NCBI RefSeq assembly: GCF_020386615.1
Contig: NZ_CP077769.1
Location: 2,108,001-2,172,000, forward strand
DNA from: Chitinophaga pendula
Lineage (GTDB): Bacteria > Bacteroidota > Bacteroidia > Chitinophagales > Chitinophagaceae
Length of the DNA: 64,000 nucleotides
Reading direction: 5' to 3'
The translations under genes and the position numbers were made by a program. The notes under the pieces were generated by a model. That model searched no databases, was not told the origin of the DNA, and was given only the letters and a program-made list of their open reading frames with translations. This document shows positions 19,077 through 30,000 of this stretch, one piece after another. Position 1 is the first letter of the stretch, and the number at the start of each line of letters is the position of its first letter.

Positions 19077-19895
19077 TCAGGAGAAGGAAGCGGCAATTTT
19101 GTCGAGGTATTCTTCGATGGGCATGCTGTTGCGCATATTCATCAATTGGTTGCCGGCCTGGCCGATAACGGTCCTGAATTGGTTGTTTTTGCCTGTTGCG
19201 ATGTCTTCGATGTTATTGACTAGTACCATGACATCATCAATCTGGCTGCGGTCTGCGGTATTGAAGAGGTGTTGTACTTTTTGGGAGATGCTGTTATAGT
19301 CTATGATCTCGTCATTATCGTTCCATATCATGTTTTGTGTGAAGTTGTTGCCGGTGAAACCTCCCGGTTCGATAAGATGGAGGGAGATGTTGAGCGGTTT
19401 CAGTTCGTAGTAGAGACCTTCTGTGAGGCCTTCCAGTGCGAACTTGGACATATTATAGAGTGATCCCAGCGGGACGGCGGTGGTGATGCCCATGAAGGAG
19501 CTGACGTTGATGAACTTTCCGTTTCTGTTGGCGCGGAAATGCGGCAGGACTGCCCGGATGACATTGATGACGCCTCTTACGTTGACGGTGAATTGCTGGT
19601 CGATATCTGATTCGCTGGCCAGTTCGAGTGCGCCATATACGCCCATTCCGGCGTTGTTGAGTACGACATCGATCTTACCGAAGGTGTTGATGGCGGCATG
19701 TAAGGCTTCCCGGATCTGGGCGGGATTGGTTACATCGAGGCGGAAGATGCTGATATTATCGTATTGGGTGAGGTCAGTTTCATTTTCGGGGGAGCGCATG
19801 GTAGCGGCGACGTTCCAGCCCTGTCCGGCGAAATATTTTGCGGTCACTTTTCCCAGACCGGAGCTGGCTCCTGTGATCAATATTGTTCTTTTCAT
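19077..19895 (-). CDS. Short-chain dehydrogenase/reductase
   Basis: A 272-residue classical SDR oxidoreductase, NAD(P)-dependent. The cofactor motif is TGASSGLG (residues 8-15) and the structural motif is NNAG (80-83). The active site has serines in NVSSFMG (S132/S133) and the Y147-x3-K151 pair in YNMSK. The substrate is unknown; the C-terminus is of the kind seen in SDRs annotated as ketoreductase or retinol-dehydrogenase-like. It is divergent from a HxlR-type regulator with a short shared promoter region, a common pairing in which the regulator controls the reductase. Confidence 0.93.
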   Translation of the reverse strand: MKRTILITGASSGLGKVTAKYFAGQGWNVAATMRSPENETDLTQYDNISIFRLDVTNPAQIREALHAAINTFGKIDVVLNNAGMGVYGALELASESDIDQQFTVNVRGVINVIRAVLPHFRANRNGKFINVSSFMGITTAVPLGSLYNMSKFALEGLTEGLYYELKPLNISLHLIEPGGFTGNNFTQNMIWNDNDEIIDYNSISQKVQHLFNTADRSQIDDVMVLVNNIEDIATGKNNQFRTVIGQAGNQLMNMRNSMPIEEYLDKIAASFS

Positions 19896-19916
19896 GATGA
19901 TTTGAATTTTGTGTTA

Positions 19917-19946
19917 CAAAAGTAAATCCGGAATGGTATAACTTTG
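19917..19946. promoter_or_regulatory. Back-to-back promoters of SDR and HxlR genes
   Basis: The minus-strand -7 element of the SDR gene reads TACTTTTG (CAAAAGTA on the plus strand, 19917-19924). The plus-strand -7 element of the HxlR gene is TAACTTTG at 19939-19946. Both match TAnnTTTG. The TTG upstream boxes are poor. The two elements lie within 30 bases, so one regulator bound here could block both. Confidence 0.5.
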
Positions 19947-19989
19947 TAACCAGTATCATGGAGTATACCAAAAAAGGGAAGTGTTATTT

Positions 19990-20319
19990 ATGAAGCGAAA
20001 TCAAGCGGAGGAAGTGCAGGCATTGCAGGACACGATCTATGTGATCGGGGGGAAGTGGAAGTTGCCTATTATCAATTCTATCTGTAACGGGAATAAGCGA
20101 TTCCGCGAGATAGAGCGGAGTATTCCGGGGATTACGACTCGGATGTTATCGCGTGAGTTGAAGGAGATGGAGTTGAACAAGCTGATTGTGCGGAAGACGT
20201 ATGAGGATTCGGCGTTGGTGGAATACGAGTCGACGGCTTATTGTAAGACATTTGGCCATATTATCCTGGCGATGATAAAGTGGGGGAAGGCGCACCGTAA
20301 GTTAGTGCAAGGTAAGTAG
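19990..20319 (+). CDS. HxlR-family winged-helix transcriptional regulator
   Basis: A DNA-binding protein of 109 residues from the ATG at 19990; an in-frame GTG lies 9 bases earlier. HxlR/MarR-like motifs are VIGGKWKLPIINSI, NKRFREIERSIPGITTRMLSRELKEME and VEYESTAY (the beta wing). The N-terminal cysteine found in redox-sensing HxlR proteins such as YodB is missing here: the region before VIGGKW reads QALQDTIY. Sensing by thiol oxidation is therefore unlikely. It probably controls the divergent SDR gene. Confidence 0.93.
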   Translation: MKRNQAEEVQALQDTIYVIGGKWKLPIINSICNGNKRFREIERSIPGITTRMLSRELKEMELNKLIVRKTYEDSALVEYESTAYCKTFGHIILAMIKWGKAHRKLVQGK

Positions 20320-20389
20320 AACGGTAGGCGAGATATTCCCGATTACGGGCAACGATGTGTTGTCTGTAACCGGGTGGTATATACATATG

Positions 20390-20830
20390 TTATTTATTCT
20401 GTAGTGTTTCTTCTATGGGTAGCAGGCGGGCATCTTCTATTGCTGCGGTCCTGTGGCCTATTCCTTTCATATATTCTTCATTTGATTCGAAGGCGAGGAA
20501 GCTGTTCACGCTATTTTGCCGGATGAGTAATACGGCATCCCATTTTTCTGTGGCGGGGCCTATGAGGAAGTTGCCACCTTCTCCCATAAATAATATTTCA
20601 CCACCGGATTGCCGGAGGAAGGGCAGCGTGTGGTCTATATATCGCTGATAGGCTTCTTTTCCTGTGATGGGTGTAGCGGGCGCCAGTTCGGGGCTATGGG
20701 TATAATTTGCCCATTTGCGGAACCGGAGGAGATTCAGCATGATAACGTTGCCCGGTATCTTCCTGGCAATAAAGTCTCTTCCTGATTCTTGCGAGGGCAT
20801 CAAATAGGTCTGTTCCATTTTGTTGGTCAT
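20390..20830 (-). CDS. DUF1330-like small protein
   Basis: A 146-residue protein with the pattern of the DUF1330 / dimeric alpha-beta-barrel superfamily: NVIMLNLLRFR, ITGKEAYQRYIDHTLPFLRQSGGEILFMGE, WDAVLLIRQNSVNSFLAFESNEEYMKGIGHRTAAIEDARLLP. No signal peptide or membrane segment is seen. Function is unknown; members are cytosolic and sometimes lie beside oxidoreductases. It is convergent with the HxlR gene, 70 bases apart. A start at the second methionine (20818) is also possible. Confidence 0.85.
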   Translation of the reverse strand: MTNKMEQTYLMPSQESGRDFIARKIPGNVIMLNLLRFRKWANYTHSPELAPATPITGKEAYQRYIDHTLPFLRQSGGEILFMGEGGNFLIGPATEKWDAVLLIRQNSVNSFLAFESNEEYMKGIGHRTAAIEDARLLPIEETLQNK

Positions 20831-21193
20831 TGTTGGGTGTTGGTTGTGATATAACGCGGCGAACTTACAAAGAAATGTGGCGTTGCTAAGTTATAAATGA
20901 CGAAACGGGTGAGTCAGGAGATATATGCGGGTTATAGGAATAATACAGCCATGATATAGGAGAGCTACGGGAGAGGTGGACTTGATCAATTAGCTGGAGT
21001 TGGGAGGGGAATGGAAGGAGGTTGGCGTAAAACCGGAGTTGTTTTATGGGAGGATCGTCATTGCGCGCGGATGTGAGGGCATGCGTTGCCTGTGAAAAGG
21101 AGTATTAATGTCGATGAGGGAATGGGTAGGGGAGCCGGTAAGGGGGCCGGGCATTTATTCAACCATGTCAGGAGGGGGGGAGGTGTTGTTATT
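20831..21193. other. Intergenic stretch with no recognisable feature
   Basis: 363 bases between two minus-strand genes, strongly G-rich on the plus strand. I found no coding sequence, RNA gene or convincing terminator here. Confidence 0.5.
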
Positions 21194-21949
21194 TCATTCC
21201 CTGGGAACGGCTAGCGTTCGGTGGAAGCCACTTTTGGGGAGTTCAACAAGCTGTTGAGCGGTGGGGTGTTCCTGTTGTGTGCGAGGTATGTAGGTGGAGG
21301 GGCTGATAGGTTGGCTTGGAGGAATGACGGCGATGATATCTGCTACTATGGCGCGCTTGCTTGTCTTCCTGCGTTGGGGGGAAGAGGGGGTTATTTGCAG
21401 GATGAGCAGTAGGGAGCCATGGCCTGGGAGGGAGCAGTCGAGCAGGAGGCCATGGAAGGGCTGTTGTGTGTTTATGTGGATGATGGAGGTGCGGGATGCG
21501 GTGATCCGTAAGGTATTAAAGTTGAGTCGTACGGCTACCAGTTTTAGTTGCAGGGAGGGAGTGTTGGTATGGAAAGCTCCCGGAGGGATCAACAGCTGGT
21601 GGTGTGGTAGGAGCTGGGGGATGGCGATGCAATACTTATCGAGACCGTTATGTTTATTGAACCGGAAGCCATTGAGGGCGGTGATATCTGAGCCAGCCCG
21701 GAGGCAATGTTTATTGAGGTGATTGACGATGTGGCCATCTTGTGGAATATTGATGGCAGGTATGCAGGCTTGCCGGATGAGCCGGGCTTTTCTGCTGGCG
21801 ATACCGAATCGGCGGGCGGCCTGTTTGGTGGCGGTGGTTTGGTGAACGGAGGAGGGCATGCTACGGAGAAAATAGGTGCCATTGCGGCGATAGCCGATAT
21901 GGTTACCTAGTCTGCCCGTGAATGTGAGCCATCCTGTTTGCCTGGCCAT
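21194..21949 (-). CDS. Hypothetical protein of a Bacteroidota-restricted type
   Basis: A 251-residue protein that I do not recognise by function. Its first 70 residues (MARQTGWLTFTGRLGNHIGYRRNGTYFLRS, then ATKQAARRFGIASRKARLIRQA) follow a pattern I know from unnamed Chitinophaga and relative proteins: a MARQxG start, a glycine-rich beta stretch ending in a tyrosine-rich loop, then a basic helix with an RRFGxAS-like motif. The rest is rich in His, Pro and Ser, with short hydrophobic beta-like runs. No signal peptide, transmembrane segment or enzyme motif is visible. It stands alone upstream of the NRPS locus on the opposite strand. The coding call rests on the conserved-looking N-terminus; the tail (ELPKSGFHRTLAVPRE) looks less natural and could reflect a shifted end. 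Confidence 0.7.
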   Translation of the reverse strand: MARQTGWLTFTGRLGNHIGYRRNGTYFLRSMPSSVHQTTATKQAARRFGIASRKARLIRQACIPAINIPQDGHIVNHLNKHCLRAGSDITALNGFRFNKHNGLDKYCIAIPQLLPHHQLLIPPGAFHTNTPSLQLKLVAVRLNFNTLRITASRTSIIHINTQQPFHGLLLDCSLPGHGSLLLILQITPSSPQRRKTSKRAIVADIIAVIPPSQPISPSTYIPRTQQEHPTAQQLVELPKSGFHRTLAVPRE

Positions 21950-22361
21950 GGGGATGTTGTTTCTTATTAAGTTAGCTGAAACGGTTGACTATGCCAAAAG
22001 TATTTGGTGACAGACGCCTGTATTTTTATTCCCTCTCTATTTCTGGTATATATAATTGCTGATTTTTTCGTTTGTTCGATTGCGCTAGTTAATGGGTAAG
22101 ATGACGGTAATATTAGAATGCAATATGGGAGCGGTGACATTTTTTACCTTGAGATGATACCGTTGGAACCATGCTTAAGCGTCCTATGTTTTAAGTCGCT
22201 AGTAGTTACACCTAATTATTGTTTGGAATAGTAGCATAATACGCTTTTAGATCATTCGGGTACTTTACCCGGTTCTTTTGTATTTAGTTATCCATTAGTA
22301 TTTATTGAAAACTGTTCACTTTTAACCATTGAATCGTCAATAATCTGCAAAAAGACACTTT
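21950..22361. other. Upstream region of the first NRPS locus
   Basis: 412 bases between divergent genes, much more AT-rich than the flanks from about 22000 on. It must carry the promoter of the NRPS genes, but I see only imperfect matches to TAnnTTTG and do not assign one. Confidence 0.5.
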
Positions 22362-24029
22362 ATGAAAACCAATGTCAACGCTTTAGATCAAGGCGGTGGA
22401 TCTGACCCATCGGCTGCTGCGATCATGCATCAAGTTGCTACTATCTGGAAGGATGTACTGGCACTATCCACCATTGATGTTACAAAAGGATTTACGGCAC
22501 TTGGAGGGAATTCTATCAAGGCGATTCCCTTGATGTTTAAAATGAAGAAGGCAGGATTCCCGGTTACGTTGCGGGATATCATGCACTATCAATCCATTGA
22601 GCAGATCGTGAAGCAGGTATTGCTGGTGGCCGCTGTGCCGTTTTGTTCGCCGGTATTATCGGTTGCTGTCGGCGGCTGGCATCTGAAGGTAGCATCCGGT
22701 GATTTGTCTGCGGTGGATGTGGGCGCTTGTCAGCGTTTACTTACGAAGGCGTTATTGCACAATGATGCATTGATCCGCGGGGCTGCTGTTATGCCGCGAT
22801 ATGCCTTGCCAGGTATGCAGCAGTTGCAGTTGTCTTTCCGTACGCCGGCCAGTGTAGACTTATTGCCATTAGATGAGGAGTTGGATGTGACATTGTTGGA
22901 GCGGGCATATGGTATGTTGATCTGCGAGCATGGATTGTTGAGGAGTATTCCTGTGCGGGAGGCCGGATCGTATTGCTGGCAGGAATATGGGAAACAACCA
23001 TTGTTGCAGCCTGTTATTCCTGTGCTTGACTTCAGCGATGGAGCGGGGACAGCGGAGGAGTTACTGTCGCTGATGGGGGCATTGACCAGCCGGGTATATG
23101 ACAACGATACTGTTCTGCACCAATTGGTCTATTTCCGGCGATCTGCTGCGGAGCGTTACCTGGCGGTGATCATCAGTCATGTCATTTTTGACCGTGTAAC
23201 GGCGGAGATCCTGCGGAGCCAGTTATTGCGTTACTATACGGCGCTGCGATCGGGGCAACTGTTGGCAGAGGAGCAGCCGGTATCGTTTGATATGTATGTA
23301 CGTCAGCTGTATAAGGGTCCGCAAGCGATCGATGAGGTTGCGGTGATGACGATGTTTGACTTACACCGCTTTTATGCCAGCAGGCAGTATATACTGCAAG
23401 GGTTGGCAGGTAAGGCTTCGCCGTTGAGTTACCAGTTTAATATTGTGGTGCCGGCATTTCGTCATGATAGTGATCGGGCGCTTGGGACGGCATTGCTTAT
23501 TTACGGGAGGGTGTTGCAACGCTACCTGGACGTTGGAGCTGTGCCTTTGTTATTTGTATGTGAGGGTCGTCAGTATGAAGACGTACGCTTTTATAATACG
23601 GTGGGGGAGTTCACGGATATGGTACCTATGGTGATAGATGCGCGGAGTAGTGCGGAGGAGATTGGGCATGTTGTTGTAACACGCCTGGAGGGGCTGAAGC
23701 GGCATAACCTGAATTTTCTTCATTTGCAGCACGACCCTAAGTATAAGACCAAGTGGCCGACATTGTGGGGGCTGATAGACGGAGGGGAGGGATATCATGC
23801 ATTTGACTTATTGATGTTTAATTTCCTGGGTAATGCGGACGGGCCTGTTGCGCCTGTTACGACGGAGGTATCTATTCAACCTAATCCGTTACCCATTCAA
23901 AGCCTTTTAAATTGTATTGCGGTATCTGCCGGCGATCAACTCATATACACTTTTCGTACCAGCTATCTTGTAGATATTGACATGCTACGCGGACTGTTCT
24001 ACGACGTAGTAAAGGAAATCATTGAATAA
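22362..24029 (+). CDS. NRPS protein: carrier domain plus degenerate condensation-type domain
   Basis: A 555-residue nonribosomal peptide synthetase subunit without an adenylation domain. A peptidyl-carrier domain comes first (about residues 15-90), with the phosphopantetheine serine S51 in LGGNSIKAI. The remaining roughly 440 residues form a condensation-superfamily domain. The catalytic motif HHxxxDG reads SHVIFDR at residues 272-278, so the second histidine (H273) and the aspartate (D277) are kept, while the first histidine and the glycine are lost. The C-terminal half still shows the condensation fold (FNIVVPAF; YNTVGEFTDMVPMVID). With no A domain, the carrier must be loaded by another protein. 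It precedes the two-module synthetase by 40 bases, so they are likely one transcript. It could be a chain-starting or shuttling unit, or an acyl transfer domain. Confidence 0.88.
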   Translation: MKTNVNALDQGGGSDPSAAAIMHQVATIWKDVLALSTIDVTKGFTALGGNSIKAIPLMFKMKKAGFPVTLRDIMHYQSIEQIVKQVLLVAAVPFCSPVLSVAVGGWHLKVASGDLSAVDVGACQRLLTKALLHNDALIRGAAVMPRYALPGMQQLQLSFRTPASVDLLPLDEELDVTLLERAYGMLICEHGLLRSIPVREAGSYCWQEYGKQPLLQPVIPVLDFSDGAGTAEELLSLMGALTSRVYDNDTVLHQLVYFRRSAAERYLAVIISHVIFDRVTAEILRSQLLRYYTALRSGQLLAEEQPVSFDMYVRQLYKGPQAIDEVAVMTMFDLHRFYASRQYILQGLAGKASPLSYQFNIVVPAFRHDSDRALGTALLIYGRVLQRYLDVGAVPLLFVCEGRQYEDVRFYNTVGEFTDMVPMVIDARSSAEEIGHVVVTRLEGLKRHNLNFLHLQHDPKYKTKWPTLWGLIDGGEGYHAFDLLMFNFLGNADGPVAPVTTEVSIQPNPLPIQSLLNCIAVSAGDQLIYTFRTSYLVDIDMLRGLFYDVVKEIIE

Positions 24030-24069
24030 CCGAATAGTATCCATTGTTCATATAATTTAACCGACATCC

Positions 24070-27000
24070 ATGTTCCATTCTATTTTTACGCCACCTGTGT
24101 TGTCGCCGACAGACAGGCAAGCGGACGTATATGCCCTGACCCCCTCTCAAGAGCGGATGTGGGTCATTTACCAATTAAACCGTGATAGTACTGCTTATAA
24201 TTCTCCTGTGGTCCGGAAGGTCGATGGTCTGATACAGGTGTCTGTTCTGAAGCGGGCGTTGCACCAGTTATTGGGGCGCCACGAGCAATTGCGCGCGGTA
24301 TTCCGGTTAGCCGGAGAACGACCTATGTTGTATATACAGGAGGACAGTCATATTCCCTTTATTCACCGGGAAGATGTTAGTGAAGAAGAGATCAGCGAGT
24401 TGGTGGCTGACTTTATCCGACCATTTACGCTGGAGCATGGCCCATTGATACGTGTGGGATTATTTAGCCTGAGAGGCGAAGGGGGGCATGTGCTGATCGT
24501 AGATATGCATCATATCATATCTGATCTCAGGTCTGAAGAGGTGATTGTTTACGATCTTTTTCAATTGTATGATCAGGCGGTGCTGCCATCGGTGCCGGTT
24601 ACTTACCGATCATATGTGGAAACGTTGCATAGGCGGGCCGTTGAAGACGGCGTTGCGGCGGTTAGTTTCTGGGATACACAATTGAGTGAGCAACTGCCAT
24701 TGCTGGAAATGCCTACGCAACGTGCGCGTCCGGCGGTTTTTGATTTCAGGGGTAGTATCCTTCATTTTCCGATTACGGGCCAGCTGACCGGTATGTTGCA
24801 GGCGTTGGCCGATCGACAGCAGGTTTCTTTATACGAGGTGTTGCTCAGTGCGGTCTATGTGTTACTCAGTAAGTACAGTTACCAGGAGGATATTATTATC
24901 GGGCTGCCGCATGAGATCAGGTCAGATCTCCGGCTGGACCGTTTAGTAGGTTTGTTTATCAATACGCTGCCTGTCAGGTCTTATCCGCGGAGGAGCAGTA
25001 CATTCGGTCAATTGCTGGCCAATGTAACGGAGACTGTACGTGCGGTCCGGCGATACTATTATCATGACGTGGGTCAGTTAGTGGAAACTTATTGTCCGCA
25101 TAGGGATGTGAGCAGGAACCCACTTTATGACGTGTTATTTTTCTACCAGCGTCAGCAGACCTATCATATTGGTGCGTTGGTGATATCGCCCATGGCGTTT
25201 GTACATCATAAGGCGGAGGTGGACCTGACATTTGGTATTATTGAGCGGGATGGGGTATTGAGTTTTTCGATCGAGTATTATGCCGGATTGTTTGATGCAT
25301 CTGCTATTGCGGATATGGGTCAACATTTCCTACAGATATTGGAAGTGATCAGTCGTGATGTGGAGATACGGATTGGGGCTATTCCCCTGCTTCCGGGGGA
25401 GGTGCAGTTGGCGGTATTGGCGGCTGGAGAGGGGGTTATCACCTCCTACCCACAAGAAAGTATCACCACCCTTTTTGATATGCAGGTGAGGCGGCAGCCC
25501 ATGCATCCTGCGCTGGTATATTGTGGTGAGCAGCTGACTTATGCGGAGGTGGGTGAGCGGGTAGCTTCGCTGGCCAGTGTTTTACGCAATGGTGGGCTGG
25601 GGGCAGGCGATGTTGCCGGTATATTGGCGCTGCCATCGTTTGATATGGTCATTGCTATCCTGGCGGTATTGCGGGCTGGTGCTGCTTATCTTGCTTTGGA
25701 CCCGGAATACCCGTGGGAGCGTATACAAGTTATGTTGGCGGATAGTGGCAGTAAGGTGCTTGTGGCGCAGGAGGAGCTGTCTGGTCTGGCGGCGGCATTC
25801 GGGTTGGACACGATATATACGGGCCAGGTGGATCGAGCGGTAGCGGCGGCGGAAGGGCCGTTATTACCCGGCGATGCGTTGCGGCCCGCTTATATCGCTT
25901 ACACGTCGGGCTCCAGCGGGCAGCCGAAGGGCATTGTGATCACGCATCGGAATGTGATCCGTACTGTGCGGGACGTGAATTATATCGATATCACTGCTAC
26001 GGATAAACTACTGCAGTTGTCTACCTATGTATTTGATGCATCGGTATTCGAGATATTTGGTGCGCTGCTGAATGGTGCGACGTTGGTCATTGCTGACCGG
26101 GACGTGCGGCGGGATCTGTCGTTGCTGGAGCCGCTGATTACGGCTACGGGTGTTACTGTTGCTTTTATGACGACGGCATTGTTCAATGTGATGGTGGATA
26201 ATCGTCCTGGTGCTTTATTTCCCTTACGTAAATTATTGACTGGCGGGGAGCAGGTATCGCTGCGGCATATGCAATCAGCGTTGTCTTATCTGGGATCGGG
26301 AAAGCTGCTGCATATGTATGGGCCAGCGGAGAGTACGGTATATGCGTCCTATTACCCGGTGGATGAGATTGGGGCAGGTGATCACACGGTTCCTATAGGT
26401 TATCCGCTTGCCAATACCCAGTTGTATATACTCAATGGTACTACGGTTGTACCGGATGGTATTGCGGGAGAGCTGTGTATTGGCGGAGACGGGGTAGCCA
26501 GCGGATACATTCATCCGCAGCTGATGAAGGAGCGATTTGTGACTATTCCTTTATTACCCGGCAAGTTGTTGTATCGTACCGGCGATATAGTAAAGCGGGA
26601 TGCGAGGGGGCGCTTGATATTTATCAGAAGGGAGGATAGCCAGGTGAAGATACGCGGGTATCGCATAGAGCCTGATGAGGTTCTGTTTGCATTGCGCGGT
26701 CATCCGGAGGTCAGGGACGGCGTTGTATCGGTACTAAAGACCAGTGCGGGAGATTTGTATCTGCATGCATTTTACCTCACGGATACGGCGGTTGCTATTC
26801 CGGATACGCTGTTGCGGACCTATTTACGGGACCGGTTGCCGGAGTTTATGGTACCTATCGGCTATACGCATTTACAGGAGCTACCGCAGACACCGAACGG
26901 TAAAATAGATCATTCCCGGCTGGCGGCATTAGTGACGAAGGAAGATAAGGCGGAAGTTGTTCATTCGCCGGCGGTGACGATGCTGGAGAAGCAGGTAGCT

Positions 27001-30000
27001 GCTATCTGGGCGGAGTTGTTGCAATTGAAATCGATAGATGTTCACCGGCATTTCTTTGCCTGTGGGGGGCATTCGCTGACGGCTACTGTATTATCGGTGC
27101 GGTTGCAACAATATTTCCAGGTGACATTTCCTGTCAGTGAAGTATTCCAGTATCCTACTATTGCGCGTATGGCGGCACGTATTGCCGTTTATCAGCAGGA
27201 GGTGGGTGATAAGGATAAGATTCCACGCAGCAGGAAGCAAAAATATTATACACTAAGTTTTCCGGAGCGGATGGTCTATGTGCACCAGAACAGTACCCGT
27301 CAGAATCATAGTTATCATTCTATTTTTCCGATGATGATCACTGGCGTTCTGGATAAGGATCGTCTGGAGGAGGCGCTGAATGAGCTGATACAAAGGCATG
27401 AGATACTTCGTAGCGGATACCTGCTGAAGGACGGAGTGCCGGTGCGGACGGTATTGGAGCGGGTATCTATATCACTTATATACCGGCAGGGTAGCAAGAA
27501 AGGTATTGCGGGGCTGGTAGATAGACTACGGGAACCATATGCCCTGGATCAGCCGCCATTGCTGCGTGCGGGCTTGTTAAAGATAAGTGGGGACAAGTAT
27601 TTCCTGGCATTTGCTAATCATCACATTATTTCTGACGGTGTTACGGAGGCAGTATTGATGGATGAGATCAGCCGTATTTACCAGGGGCAGCGGTTGCTGC
27701 CGGCGAGGCCGTACAGGGATTATGTTGCCTGGGAGCAACGTCAGTGGGGGGCGGGCTACTATCGGCAGCAGGAGCAGTTCTGGTTGTCTCATTTAAAGGA
27801 TGAAGTACCTGTTTTGCAATTGCCATATGATCACCCACGTCCTGCGCAGGTTACTTTTGACGGGGGGATGGTCACTGTGGAAGCAGATGCGATGTTAGCA
27901 GCAAGTTTAAAGGCATTGGCCGGTGATCAGCATACTACGTTGTTTGTCGTGTTGTATTGTGCGTATACGGTATTGTTGCATAAGTATACGGATCAGGAAG
28001 ATATTATAGTGGGGGTACCGATGGCGAACCGGATGCATCCGGAGCTACAGGACATGCTGGGGATGTTTGTCAACATGGTGCCTTGGCGAACAGCACCTGC
28101 TGCGGAGAAATACTTTACCCTGTACTTAAGGGAGGTGATCGAGGCTGCTGCTCATATTTACCAGTATCAATCTTATCCATTTGAGCAGCTGGTGAAGCAG
28201 TTGCAACTAAAAAAGGACCCGTCCCGTAATCCCTTGTTCGATACCATCTTTGTATTGCAACAGACAGGTATTCCATTGCTTGCGATCAATGGTTTGCATG
28301 TGAGCCCATATGTTATTCAGGATAATGCGACGAAGGTCGATCTGACGGTAGAGATATTTGAACTGGAGGGAAGGTTACGCTGCTGTTTTAAATACAATAC
28401 GCAGTTGTTTGAGGAACTTACTATTCACCGGATGGCGGGGCATTATGTGCAGTTATTATCGGCTATCGTTTCTTATCCGCATCACAAGTTGTCTGCGCTG
28501 GACATGCTTACTACCGGGGAGCGGCAGCAGTTATTGGACTTTAACCCAGTTGCAACCTCTTTTCCAGGTGATCAATCGCTTTACCAGCTATTGCTGGCAC
28601 AGGTAGCGCGGGCACCTGAACAAGTGGCTGTTCAGTTTGACGATAGTGCGCTCACTTACCAGCAGTTGCATGAAAAGGCCAGTCATTATGCCGGGCAGCT
28701 GATCGCCTCCGGTGCGCGGGCAGGTACGAAGGTGGCGTTGCTTACTGACAGGTCCCTGGAAATGATCATCGCCATCTGGGCGGTATTGCGGATAGGAGGT
28801 ACTTATGTGCCGATCGATCCTGACTATCCTGAAGAAAGGATACTGTTCCTGTTGGAAGATAGTGGTGCGACCATCTATATGACTACGTATGCTATTTACC
28901 CATATATCAACTGGTCATTTGAAGGGAAAAGATTGATCGTAAGCAGTGATGTCAACATTTTACCTGCGGAGCTACCCTTGCTGCAAGCTCCTGCGGCTCC
29001 TGCGTACATTATGTATACTTCGGGGTCTACGGGGTCGCCGAAGGGTATCGCGGTCGCACATCATAATGTGATCCGTACGGTGATGCACACTAACTACGTT
29101 ACTATTTATCCTGAAGATCATTTATTGCAGGTGTCCAACTATGCATTTGATGGGTCTGTGTTTGATATCTTCGGAGCGTTGCTGAACGGCGCTACGCTTG
29201 TGCTTATACGCCAGGAGGCTATTATAGATATAGAACAGCTGGATACGGTGATCCGGGAAAAACGCATCAGCGTGATGTTTGTGACGACGGCATTGTTCAA
29301 TGCCTGTGTGCAGACCTATCCACAATGTTTCCTGCCACTGCGGAAGCTATTGTTTGGCGGGGAGCAGGTTTCACCGGCACATGTGAATATGGCCATTGCA
29401 TGCCTGGGTACTGATAAGCTCATTCACGTATACGGGCCGACGGAGAATACTGTTTTCAGTACGGCTTATGCGATCAATGGCAGTGCATATAAGGATCATG
29501 TACCCATAGGCGTTCCTTTATCGAATACGCGGGCGTATGTGTTGAGTCGTTCGAATATGTTACATCCTGTTGGAGTACCCGGTGAATTGTATCTGGGGGG
29601 GGCGGGCGTGAGTGATGGGTACTGGAACAAGCCAGCGCTTACGGCGGAGCGTTTCGTCCGGCATGCGTTGGAGGAGGGGTTGTTGTATCGTACGGGCGAT
29701 ATTGTCAAATGGAATGGGGACGGGCAGCTGGTTTTTGTGAGGCGGGCAGATCAGCAGGTGAAGATCCGCGGATTCCGTATAGAGCCAGGAGAAACGGAGC
29801 AGCAGTTGTCATTACATGCGGATGTGGATCAATGTGCGGTTATCGTGCATATATATGCTGACACGCAGGATAAGCGGCTTTGTGCTTTTTATACTTCAAA
29901 GGAAGCGCTTGATGCAGACACGCTGAAAGAATATTTAAGCAGGAAGGTGCCCTTCTATATGATACCTGATATCTTTTTGCAGCTACCGTTGTTGCCCCTG

